Positions 53,098 through 61,068 of a DNA stretch of 64,000 nt are shown here, piece after piece. Numbering within the stretch: position 1 is the first letter of the stretch; each line of letters begins with the position of its first letter. Location: the NCBI RefSeq assembly GCF_002914525.1, contig NZ_LODW01000046.1, positions 62,001 through 126,000 on the forward strand, read 5' to 3'. The notes under the pieces are model-generated. The model did not search any database and was not told the origin of the DNA. It saw only the letters and a program-made list of their open reading frames with translations. A program made the translations under genes and the position numbers. The stretch comes from Rhizobium hidalgonense. GTDB taxonomy: Bacteria; Pseudomonadota; Alphaproteobacteria; Rhizobiales; Rhizobiaceae.

Positions 53098-53215
53098 TTC
53101 CGTCACGCGGTTCGGCTTCGAATCCGCGATGTCTCACGCCGGGAGCCCGCGCAGAAGGGTTGGAGAAGGAGATGACCATCGCCCTCTGCGCGGCCCGAAC
53201 CCCGTGGAGGGGGTA
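53098..53215. other. Densely structured gene-free block
   Basis: Three consecutive hairpins lie within 120 bases: CGCGGTTCG with CGAATCCGCG (one bulge) near 53105-53129; CCGCGCAGA with GGG (53147-53159) pairing with CCC and TCTGCGCGG (53182-53193), a 12-bp stem with one bulge; and ACCCCG with GGGGT shortly after. The density suggests a structured RNA or a replication or partition site. No known RNA family was recognised. The rest of 52851-53540 shows nothing I can name. Confidence 0.35.
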
Positions 53216-53540
53216 GATCGCGACTAGCGCAGGGCAACGCCAGCTAACGATCCGAAGAGTTAACTATCAATGCGAGGCGGTGGTTCCTGTGGCACCAGCC
53301 GTTTCACCGCCTTGGGGCGGACGCCTGTGGGCCGCACGGACGCTGCGAACAGGGGGTGCTGACGCAGCAGTACAAGATACTGAAGCCGTGCGGCCCGTCG
53401 TCAAAACCCTTAACTACCTGAAGAGGTTCCCGGATCCTATGTTGACCGCGAACAAAAAAGCCCGGCACTGGTTGGCGGGACGAGTCAGCGTGCGTTGAAA
53501 CGGGCACGAGAGGCTGCGAAAACTCCGCCGCCGAGTGCAG

Positions 53541-53741
53541 TTAAATCAACAGCCGCAGCAATGCGTCCTCGTCCTTTACCCCGTGTTGGAAAGAATGGAT
53601 AATCCGTGTTGCGAGATCTTCGCGCGCGGCATCTGTCTCTATTAATTTCAGCGCGACGATCTGGTCATATACCCTTTGGCAGACGGCTATGTCCGCTTCA
53701 TCCAGCACGTTCTGCGCCTGCGCTATTGGCGATGGGATCAT
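53541..53741 (-). CDS. Small hypothetical protein
   Basis: A 66-residue frame, MIPSPIAQAQNVLDEADIAVCQRVYDQI then LIETDAAREDLATRIIHSFQHGVKDEDALLRLL. It looks fully helical and amphipathic. The ATG at 53741 has GAGGG at good spacing; one further ATG in frame lies at 53753. Similar short proteins are common and unannotated in rhizobia. Function unknown; it stands alone. Confidence 0.6.
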   Translation of the reverse strand: MIPSPIAQAQNVLDEADIAVCQRVYDQIVALKLIETDAAREDLATRIIHSFQHGVKDEDALLRLLI

Positions 53742-53753
53742 GATAGCCCTCAC

Positions 53754-54194
53754 TTTCCCCGACGAGCGAAGGGTAGTGCTGGGCAGCGAATGTTCAAGCA
53801 GGATCGCAACACGAAGTATTTCTACCGTTAATCACACCAATCATTCCGTCGCCTGGGGGCTCCCCTTCAGGCGGTTATCCTGCCTGCTGCCTCCATCAGA
53901 ACGGGACCGTTTGCTAATGCTCTCCCGCGTGAACTTGATTTGGTCACAGCATGATTTCGTTTGGCGACAGCCGACTGCTCGCGCCGTGATGAGCAGGTCA
54001 GAGTTCATAGGAGAACATCACCACCGGCTCGGCTGCGGCGCCCCTGAGCGCTGCGGGCGCTCCTTGTTCAAAATACTGGACGGGAAATGCCCCTATGTGC
54101 AATCAACTGAACAAACCTTGACTGCACGTAGAGCTCCTGGCACAATGCCGAAAATTCTGAACGTGATAGGCTTTCGCGTACAAAAAAATTGAGC
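53754..54194. other. Gene-free stretch before hipBA
   Basis: About 440 bases. A 167-codon plus-strand frame crosses it but starts antisense to the small gene at 53541 and shows no recognisable family or coding bias. It presumably contains the hipBA promoter; I see no clear operator palindrome. Confidence 0.35.
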
Positions 54195-54542
54195 ATGAGG
54201 GTGACACACGTGCCGCGCCAGAGAAGCTATTCAAGAGTCACGCGACAAGCCCTCGCCATGCTTGGCAAACTGATCCGCGTCGCCCGGGCTGCGCGCGGAC
54301 TTACCGCCCAGGAGTTGGCCGACCGCGCTGGCATCAGCCGGACAACACTGTCCAGTATCGAAAAAGGGGCGCCGGGGCCCGAGATCGGCACCGTCTTCGA
54401 AGTTTGCGCACTCGTCGGTTTGCGCCTGTTCGACTATGACGAGCGCAGCCTGCAAATGCACAATACCCGCCTTGACGAAAAACTGACCCTGCTGCCCAAG
54501 AGTGTCCGCCACACGATGAAGGAGGTCGATGATGACTTCTAG
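54195..54542 (+). CDS. hipB: HipB-like antitoxin (XRE-family repressor)
   Basis: A 115-residue DNA-binding protein. The helix-turn-helix lies at residues about 23-75: LGKLIRVARAARGLTAQELADRAGISRTTLSSIEKGAPGPEIGTVFEVCALVG. HipB neutralises HipA and represses the operon. No strong Shine-Dalgarno is seen; a TTG at 54189 is an alternative start. Its end overlaps the hipA start by 11 bases. Confidence 0.85.
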   Translation: MRVTHVPRQRSYSRVTRQALAMLGKLIRVARAARGLTAQELADRAGISRTTLSSIEKGAPGPEIGTVFEVCALVGLRLFDYDERSLQMHNTRLDEKLTLLPKSVRHTMKEVDDDF

Positions 54543-55854
54543 GGTGGACGCTACAAGGGCCTATGTCTGGATATGGCTGCCAGACGCAACGGAACCGGTG
54601 GTGGCGGGCCGCCTCGACCAGGATGGCGAGCGCCTGTTCTTCACCTACGGCGCCAGCTACCGGCGCCGCAAGAACGCCATTCCCATCTATGAGCCGGAAC
54701 TCCCCATTCAGGAAGGCGTCATTGTGCCCATCAACGGCTTGTCCATGGCAAGCTCTATCCGCGACGGCTCACCCGATGCCTGGGGTCGCCGCGTCATCAT
54801 CAACAGGTTGACAGGCAGAACGCCCGACGCTGCCGGCGTACCCGAGATCAGCGAGTTGACCTTCCTGCTCCAATCAGGGTCCGACCGGATTGGCGCCCTC
54901 GACTTCCAGGCGTCGGCCACGGAGTACGTTCCCCGCATTGCCGCGCAAGCCTCGCTCGACGAACTCCTCGACGCCGCAGCCTTGATCGAAAGAGGCGTTC
55001 CCTTAACACCAGCGCTCGACCAGGCCCTCAATCACGGCACGTCGATCGGCGGCGCGCGCCCCAAGGTGCTGATCGAAGATGGCACGAAGAAGTTCATCGC
55101 CAAGTTCGCGGCCAGCAACGACACATACAGCGTCGTGAAGGCCGAATTCATCGCCATGAAGCTGGCGACAGCCTGCGGCCTCAGCGCCGCAACAGTCTCG
55201 ATGACCCGCGCCGCACAGAAGGACGTCCTCCTGATCGATCGCTTCGACCGCACGCGCACCAGGGACGGCTGGACGAGACACGCCATGGTCTCCGCCCTCA
55301 CCATGCTTGGCCTTGATGAGATGATGGCTCGCTACGCTTCCTATGAGGATCTCGCCGAGCTCATTCGCCATCGTTTCACCGATCCAAAGGTCACGCTCAG
55401 GGAACTCTACGGACGGATTTGCTTCAACGTGCTGTCCGGCAACACTGACGACCATGCGCGCAACCATGCAGCGTTCTGGGACGGCAAGATGCTTTCTCTG
55501 ACGCCGGCCTATGACATCTGCCCGCAGGGCCGTACTGGCACCGAGGCCACACAGGCTATGCTCATCAAAGGCCAGGGCCGCGCCAGCACACTCGCCACCT
55601 GCCTCGCGGCCGCCGCGGACTATCATCTGAAAGAAGCGGAAGCCGCCGCACTGATCGAACACCAGGTCGCGACCATCGCCGAACGGTGGCAAGCCATCTG
55701 CGATGAATGCGAACTGAGCCCGGTCGATCGCAAGCTGTTTGCCGGGCGTCAGTTTCTCAACAGTTACGCCCTTGAGGGAATGAATGGTCAGGCCGCGCTG
55801 CACGACACGTTTCGCGCCGCACAGGAGGCGCTGATCGCAAGCGCGGGCGCTTGA
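54532..55854 (+). CDS. hipA: HipA-like serine/threonine kinase toxin
   Basis: A 440-residue kinase of the HipA fold. GSPDAWGRRVIINR opens the HipA N-terminal region; TSIGGARPKVLIE is the Gly-rich loop, KFIAKF holds the ATP Lys, LIDRFDRT precedes the active site, NVLSGNTDDHARNHA supplies the catalytic Asp and Asn, and LTPAYDICP is the metal-binding loop. E. coli HipA phosphorylates glutamyl-tRNA synthetase and triggers persistence. GGAGG lies six bases before the second ATG (54532), preferred over 54529. All key residues are present, so the toxin appears functional. Confidence 0.92.
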   Translation: MTSRVDATRAYVWIWLPDATEPVVAGRLDQDGERLFFTYGASYRRRKNAIPIYEPELPIQEGVIVPINGLSMASSIRDGSPDAWGRRVIINRLTGRTPDAAGVPEISELTFLLQSGSDRIGALDFQASATEYVPRIAAQASLDELLDAAALIERGVPLTPALDQALNHGTSIGGARPKVLIEDGTKKFIAKFAASNDTYSVVKAEFIAMKLATACGLSAATVSMTRAAQKDVLLIDRFDRTRTRDGWTRHAMVSALTMLGLDEMMARYASYEDLAELIRHRFTDPKVTLRELYGRICFNVLSGNTDDHARNHAAFWDGKMLSLTPAYDICPQGRTGTEATQAMLIKGQGRASTLATCLAAAADYHLKEAEAAALIEHQVATIAERWQAICDECELSPVDRKLFAGRQFLNSYALEGMNGQAALHDTFRAAQEALIASAGA

Positions 55855-55984
55855 CCGCGCGGCATTCCATCGACGGCTGGCGCGCGTCGGGCCAAGGCGG
55901 TCTGCCCCGCCCCGCCGTCTTGGACGAGCTGGCACCGCGGATCCGGAGCTTCCTCGATCGCAATATGGCGAAATGAAAAGTACG

Positions 55985-56020
55985 GGCTTCCTGCACCGGC
56001 CGAAAACGGTACAGGAAGCC
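55985..56020. terminator. Strong hairpin after hipA
   Basis: GGCTTCCTG pairs perfectly with CAGGAAGCC, with an inner ACCG/CGGT stem. It lies 130 bases past the hipA stop in the 526-base gap before the convergent debranching-enzyme gene. There is no clear T-run, so it may be a weak or factor-assisted terminator. The rest of 55855-56380 has no supported gene. Confidence 0.4.
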
Positions 56021-56380
56021 GCCACCGGGGAGGAACGTCACAATGGTGATGGACTTCGGTCCCTGGCTCCTCTTCATCGAACCAGTTCTTAGACGCGCAC
56101 CTGCGTCGTTTCTTCAGTATCGTTGTCGGTTTGGCCGGGTCTGCGTCAGAGAGTGTTTGCTCCAAATCAGAATGCATTTTCGCGATATACAATCGGGATA
56201 ACGCGCTTGAAACAGGCCCGGCTTAACGCCGGCGCCTTCAACGGACCTGCCCCACAGAAAATGAGATCGGGGTTGCTGCAATCCGCTGCGCTCGGGAACT
56301 TATGACAGTGTAGAAGTTCGCGGATAAACTGTTAGGCCTTATAGTCGTTTGTTTGGGAAGAACGGGTGCAGCCATGACGT

Positions 56381-58585
56381 TTACACAGTCGTGACGACTC
56401 GGATATCGCCTTTACGATCAATGACGTCGACCACGACCTGGCGGCCCGAGCGGCGCAATGCAATATCCGCGGAGCCGGCGCCGATCCGCAGGCGCCGCAA
56501 CACGACTTCGTCGAGAAAACCGGGAAGCTGCGGCTCATGAAAGCTGATCTGCAACTTCCTCGGATCGAAATCGAGGCCAAGGCATGATTGTAGAAGGAAG
56601 AGCGGTGCTGCCGCCGCCCAGGCTTGAGGCGAGCAGGCCACTGGATAAAAAGTCGGGCCCTGCGCTCGCTGACGTGCCAGCCCGCAGAAAAGTTCGGGAA
56701 GCCGCCGCAGATCGATATAAGTAGACGCCGCAAAGAGGCCGTCGAATATCCTCGCCGCGGAGGTTCGATAGCCATAGGCGGCGAGACCCTTGGCGATCAA
56801 AGCATTGTCGTGTGGCCAGACCGAGCCGTTGTGGTAGCTCATCGGGTTATAACGCGCCTCGGTTGAGGCGACGGTGCGAATGCCCCAACCGCAGAACGAT
56901 GACGCGCTCATCAGTGTGCGCGCAACCTCTTCGGCCCGTTCTTGATAGGCGATGCCGGTAAATAGCGCATGGCCTGCATTTGACGATCGAACTCTGCAAG
57001 GTCGCTTATCACCGTCGAGTGCCATGACATAGGTGCCAAGCTCCTCATCGAAAAAGTGTTCGTCGAAGGCATTGCGTAATCGGTCGGCGCTCGCAAGCAG
57101 ATCCGCCGCGCGGCCTGGTTTACCGCAGCGCTGGAATATTTCTGCCGCCGACTTCCAGGCCCCGTAAACATAGGCCTGGACTTCGGCAACTGCGATAGGA
57201 CCCTTGGCTAGACGTCCGTCGGCATGGAAGACGGAATCATGGCTGTCTTTCCAGGCCTGATTGATTAATCCTTCCTCAGTCAGGCGGCCATATTCTACGA
57301 AGCCGTCGCCGTCGCGGTCGCCATAGTCCTCGATCCATGACAATGCCGCCTCGATCTGGGGCAGAAGACGCTTGATTGTTACAATGTCGCCGGTTCGTCG
57401 GACATAGTCGCCCGCCAGCATGACGAACAGTGGCGTGGAATCGATGCTGCCGTAGTAGCGACGAAACGGAACCTCGCCAAGTTCGGCCATTTCTCCGCAA
57501 CGGACCTCGTGCAGAATTTTCCCAGGCTCCGCGTCGCGGGCCGGATCTAATTCCTTCGCCTGGTTTGCCGCCAGATAACCCAGAACGCCACCGGCAATCT
57601 CCGGTTCGAGCCAAAGCGTCTGCATGGCGGTTATGAGTGCATCCCGGCCGAAGACGGTGCTGAACCATGGAATGCCTGCGTAGGGATAGGGTCCCTCCGG
57701 CATTTCGGTCACCAGCATATGCAGATCCGCCGCGCATCGCCTTGCTGCCTCGTTGAAGATCTCGTTGGAGGTAAGGATCGAAGCGGTTTTCGACGATGAG
57801 GTTCGAAGGGCACGCCGGGCGTCACGCAAGGCGAAGAAGAAGGACCAGTGGCGCGATTTTTCGTCTTCTCCCGGATCGCACGCAATCTCGATGAACAATG
57901 AGCGGGTTTCGTGCGGCGCAAGCCGCAGGTTATATCGGACGAGCACATCGCCGGATTCGTCTGGGGGAGGATCGAAAGAGAGTCTCGTCGACCGCCGACG
58001 ATGGTCGAGACCTTCATAGGAAAGAAGGATTGCCTCACCCCTGACGATCGGCGTCAGATGTTGGCCCCGCTTGGCTCTCGCAGTTCCGCGTACCTCGAAG
58101 AGATCGGCGAAGTCTGCTGCAAACGCAATCTCGATGCGGACGTGCTGCGGAGCTTCGTCGTAGTTGCGCACCGTCAGCCGCTCGTGACACCGCGAGTTCC
58201 ACAGGAAACGGGTGCGTCGCAGATGCACCTGATCGTGGCCAATAATGAGTTTTCCGGCTATGTCGAAAAGATCGGGATTGGTCAGGTCGCAGGTGAGCGT
58301 AGCATTGTCGTCGCGCAATGTGGAAGACAGCAGGATCGGCCTCTGGCCATTTATCGCCAGGGTCAGGTGGGAGAGGTAGCGAGTGTCGCGATGGAAAATT
58401 CCCTCCGGACTGTCCGGTCCGGACAGGACGTCACCATTGTGATCGAAAACGCCGAAAGTATCGCCGTGTTTCAGAATTAGTGGCTGTCGCTCGGTGAGGG
58501 AAGCGGTCGCCGGTATCGTAAACTGGGCGATCGGCATACCTGAGGCCGCCGGCGCTGGGAGACTGTCGGAGGAATCGATCGGCAT
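56381..58585 (-). CDS. Glycogen debranching-like enzyme (amylo-alpha-1,6-glucosidase family)
   Basis: A 734-residue protein. The N-terminal domain (LKHGDTFGVFDHNGDVLS, EGIFHRDTRYLSHL) is the GDE_N_bis type; the C-terminal (alpha/alpha)6 barrel includes GIPWFSTVFGRDALITAMQTLWL, EDYGDRDGDGFVEYGR and NQAWKDSHDSVFHADG, with probable acid residues in FGRD and KDSHD, and SYHNGSVWPHDNALIAKGLAAYG. Such enzymes act on alpha-glucans or related glycosides. The ATG at 58585 has GAGG nine bases upstream. It pairs with the GT4 gene 16 bases upstream, a combination common in rhizobial stress loci. Confidence 0.88.
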   Translation of the reverse strand: MPIDSSDSLPAPAASGMPIAQFTIPATASLTERQPLILKHGDTFGVFDHNGDVLSGPDSPEGIFHRDTRYLSHLTLAINGQRPILLSSTLRDDNATLTCDLTNPDLFDIAGKLIIGHDQVHLRRTRFLWNSRCHERLTVRNYDEAPQHVRIEIAFAADFADLFEVRGTARAKRGQHLTPIVRGEAILLSYEGLDHRRRSTRLSFDPPPDESGDVLVRYNLRLAPHETRSLFIEIACDPGEDEKSRHWSFFFALRDARRALRTSSSKTASILTSNEIFNEAARRCAADLHMLVTEMPEGPYPYAGIPWFSTVFGRDALITAMQTLWLEPEIAGGVLGYLAANQAKELDPARDAEPGKILHEVRCGEMAELGEVPFRRYYGSIDSTPLFVMLAGDYVRRTGDIVTIKRLLPQIEAALSWIEDYGDRDGDGFVEYGRLTEEGLINQAWKDSHDSVFHADGRLAKGPIAVAEVQAYVYGAWKSAAEIFQRCGKPGRAADLLASADRLRNAFDEHFFDEELGTYVMALDGDKRPCRVRSSNAGHALFTGIAYQERAEEVARTLMSASSFCGWGIRTVASTEARYNPMSYHNGSVWPHDNALIAKGLAAYGYRTSAARIFDGLFAASTYIDLRRLPELFCGLARQRAQGPTFYPVACSPQAWAAAAPLFLLQSCLGLDFDPRKLQISFHEPQLPGFLDEVVLRRLRIGAGSADIALRRSGRQVVVDVIDRKGDIRVVTTV

Positions 58586-58601
58586 TTTTCCCATCCTCTA
58601 A

Positions 58602-59696
58602 TCAATTGATGAGCTCCGTACTGACGGCATAGCCGTCTGAATGGCGCAGTCGAGGGATGTTTGGGCGAACACCAGGCAGCCGCCGATATATGTCCAGATA
58701 ATCCGTAGCCATTCGTTCAGCAGTGAAGCGCTTCTCGAAGGCTCTGCGCACTCCGCTGCGATCAAGCTTCAACGCCCATTCGACATTTGCCGCGGCTTCG
58801 GCGACGTTATCCACCAGAATGCCGGAGACGTCGTTGTCAATTAACTCGGGCACCGAACCGCGGCGAAAGGCGATGACGGGCGTGCCGCAGGCCATTGCCT
58901 CGATCATGACTAACCCAAAGGGTTCTGGCCAGTCTATCGGAAAGAGCAGCGCACGGGCGTTGCCGAGAAAATCTGCTTTCTGGCCGTCATTGATCTCGCC
59001 GATGAATTCGACATTCTGATGACTTCTGACCATCGGTTCAATCACCGTCTCCCAGTAGGTTTTGTCCGCCGCGTCAATTTTTGCCGCAATCTTCAGGGGC
59101 ATACCGGTTCGGTCGGCAATCTCGATTGCGCGGTCAGGGCGTTTCTCGGGCGCGATGCGGCCGAGAAAGGCGAGGTAATTGCCATTCGGCTTGTCGGTGA
59201 GGGTCAACAGGTTGCGCGGTAAACCATGATAGACCGTTCCGGACCAATTTACTGGTGGCATCGGTCGGCGCTGATCGTTGGAGACTGACACCAGCGGAAC
59301 GTCTGCGAAAACTTGATAGAAAGAACGCAGGTCGGGCAGATCCAGGCGCCCGTGCAGGGTGGTAACCGCTCGATCGGCGAAATCGTGAATCAACGGAAAG
59401 TGCAGCATATCGATATGGAAATGCAAGACATCGAACTCACTCGCCCGGCGTCGAACCTGCTCCAGCATGAGGATGTGATACGGCAGTTGATCCTTGACCG
59501 CTGAATTGAGCCTCAGAGCAGTATCCGAGCATGGTATCAGCTTCGCGCCGGTGACCGAATCGCCGCTGGCAAAGAGGGTGACGTCGTGGCCCATGGCGAC
59601 GAGTTCTTCACAGAGAAAAGAAACAATGCGTTCAGTTCCGCCATAGAGCCTCGGCGGAACACTTTCTGCAAGCGGCGCAATTTGAGCGATCTTCAT
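58602..59696 (-). CDS. GT4-family glycosyltransferase
   Basis: A 364-residue cytoplasmic retaining glycosyltransferase of the GT-B fold. The N-terminal half has MKIAQIAPLAESVPPRLYGGTERIVSFLCEEL (nucleotide-sugar glycine loop) and FDVLHFHIDMLHF; the C-terminal half has YLAFLGRIAPEKRPDRAIEIA and the EX7E motif in PEPFGLVMIEAMACGTPVIAF. GAGGAG precedes the ATG at 59696. It is likely co-transcribed with the debranching-like gene; the acceptor is unknown. Confidence 0.9.
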   Translation of the reverse strand: MKIAQIAPLAESVPPRLYGGTERIVSFLCEELVAMGHDVTLFASGDSVTGAKLIPCSDTALRLNSAVKDQLPYHILMLEQVRRRASEFDVLHFHIDMLHFPLIHDFADRAVTTLHGRLDLPDLRSFYQVFADVPLVSVSNDQRRPMPPVNWSGTVYHGLPRNLLTLTDKPNGNYLAFLGRIAPEKRPDRAIEIADRTGMPLKIAAKIDAADKTYWETVIEPMVRSHQNVEFIGEINDGQKADFLGNARALLFPIDWPEPFGLVMIEAMACGTPVIAFRRGSVPELIDNDVSGILVDNVAEAAANVEWALKLDRSGVRRAFEKRFTAERMATDYLDIYRRLPGVRPNIPRLRHSDGYAVSTELIN

Positions 59697-59702
59697 CGCC
59701 AA

Positions 59703-60205
59703 TTCTCCTCAAAAAGAGCAACGAACCGTCGGCAGGAAACATGCCCGTAGACCGACACGGCAGCAGGCAAGTGGAAACCCAGCGGGGCAGCAAGCTTTGA
59801 AGAGATTGACAGGACAATTCGATGGTGCGGCGTGAAGACGTCGCCGTCGTTACTGTGTGGCCTCAATGCTTCCAGAGTTTCGTTACAGGACATCGTGCAC
59901 TTCATCAGTGGATAACGGTACAACGCGCTCAAAGTTCGATTACTTCTTGCTGGACGCAAAACGGCGGCAGGAGTCAGATGGCCTTAAAGTTGTGCGGTAA
60001 AATAAAACCTGTGCTTCGGTCATGGTGACAACATAGAAGAGCGGTTCGCCTGCACTCCGAGTCTTTTCGTGGCGACGTTCTCGCAGCCGGACTCTACCCG
60101 CTTCTCGGAACCAACGACGGGTGAGATTGTTTCAGCTGTAATATTGTCATGACCCTGGCTGCCCTCCTGGCTGGGCAAGCTTCGATTTCTAAGGAGACTC
60201 GCATC
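59703..60205. other. Gene-free divergent region
   Basis: About 500 bases between the leftward GT4 gene and the rightward exported-protein gene. No frame here has a recognisable family. It should contain promoters for both sides, but I see no strong operator palindrome. Confidence 0.4.
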
Positions 60206-60646
60206 ATGAAGAAATCATCCACATTTCGTTCAGTCGCGGCTGCGGTTGTCGCCGCAGCAGGAATTAGCTTTGCCGGCGCCGCGCATGCCGACAGCGGTAC
60301 GATCACCTTTGCAGTCTACAAGGCTGCCTTCTTTGTGGGTGGTTCTGGAGGCGAGGGCACGCTGACCTTCCATGGTCGCCGCTATCCAATCTCTGTCGGC
60401 GGCATCTCGGGGGGCCTCGCCTTCGGGGCTTCTAAGACCAACTTTCACGGTACCGTTCGCCATATTCGCCGCGCCCGAGACGTGACGGGGGTCTACGGTG
60501 CGGCGGGCGGTGGCGGCGCGGTCGGCAAAGGAGCCCAGGTGATTGTCATGACCAATGACAAGGGCGCCCAACTCGAACTCTCGGGCAAGCAGGTAGGCCT
60601 GCAAGTCAACGCCGATCTCAGCGGTATTGCCATCACGGTAAAGTAA
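60206..60646 (+). CDS. Small exported protein, EipA (DUF1134)-like
   Basis: A 146-residue protein with a Sec signal peptide (MKKSSTFRSVAAAVVAAAG, cleaved after AAHA). The mature part is Gly-rich: FFVGGSGGEGTLTFHGRRYPISVGGISGGLAFGASKT, then GTVRHIRRARDVTGVYGAAGGGGAVG and VGLQVNADLSGIAITV. This pattern resembles DUF1134/EipA envelope proteins and the wider YSC84-like lipid-binding group. AAGGAG lies nine bases before the ATG. The 19 extra residues upstream in the open frame do not suit a signal peptide. Role unknown; probably cell envelope. Confidence 0.72.
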   Translation: MKKSSTFRSVAAAVVAAAGISFAGAAHADSGTITFAVYKAAFFVGGSGGEGTLTFHGRRYPISVGGISGGLAFGASKTNFHGTVRHIRRARDVTGVYGAAGGGGAVGKGAQVIVMTNDKGAQLELSGKQVGLQVNADLSGIAITVK

Positions 60647-61068
60647 TGGATGCTGGAAGTCCCACCGAGCCGATGTCACGAACCGCTAGACGGCGGCCCG
60701 AAAATAAGCGGTGTCTGGCGGTAAGGGACGGCAGCGCGACGATGGCTCGAGACCGCGGGCTGGTGCCGGTGCGCCAGCGGACGTAAAGCAGAAAGAGTGT
60801 CCGTCACGCTTGAAGACGGGACAGGGATCGGTGATCTGATTGTCTGGTCAGGGTCTTCCAAGGCTATCGAGGGCGATCCTCGGCGCCAGTACCAGCGCGT
60901 CTCGTTGATCGCTTATGTGCTACGCCCGTCTTCTCAGGGACGAACCGCCTACTTATGACGGTCGTGCCGCTTGGTTGAACCATAATAAAGCAGCGAGCCC
61001 TTTTTCTCCTAAGCGCTTGTGATAGGGTGCGTGCGAACGATCCGCATTCTTACTCCCACTGGTAGAAT
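60647..61068. other. Gene-free stretch
   Basis: About 420 bases between the exported-protein gene and the histidine kinase. Several short frames overlap in both directions with no recognisable family. I see no terminator or operator that I can support. Confidence 0.4.

Noticed and set aside
53105..53129. GGTTCG and CGAATCC, suggestive of a tRNA T-arm
   Set aside because: The two halves are the arms of a simple hairpin with a GCTT loop; no acceptor, D or anticodon arms fit around them.
53689..54192. A 167-codon frame upstream of hipB
   Set aside because: It starts antisense to a small gene, has no ribosome-binding site or family resemblance, and its composition is not like its neighbours.
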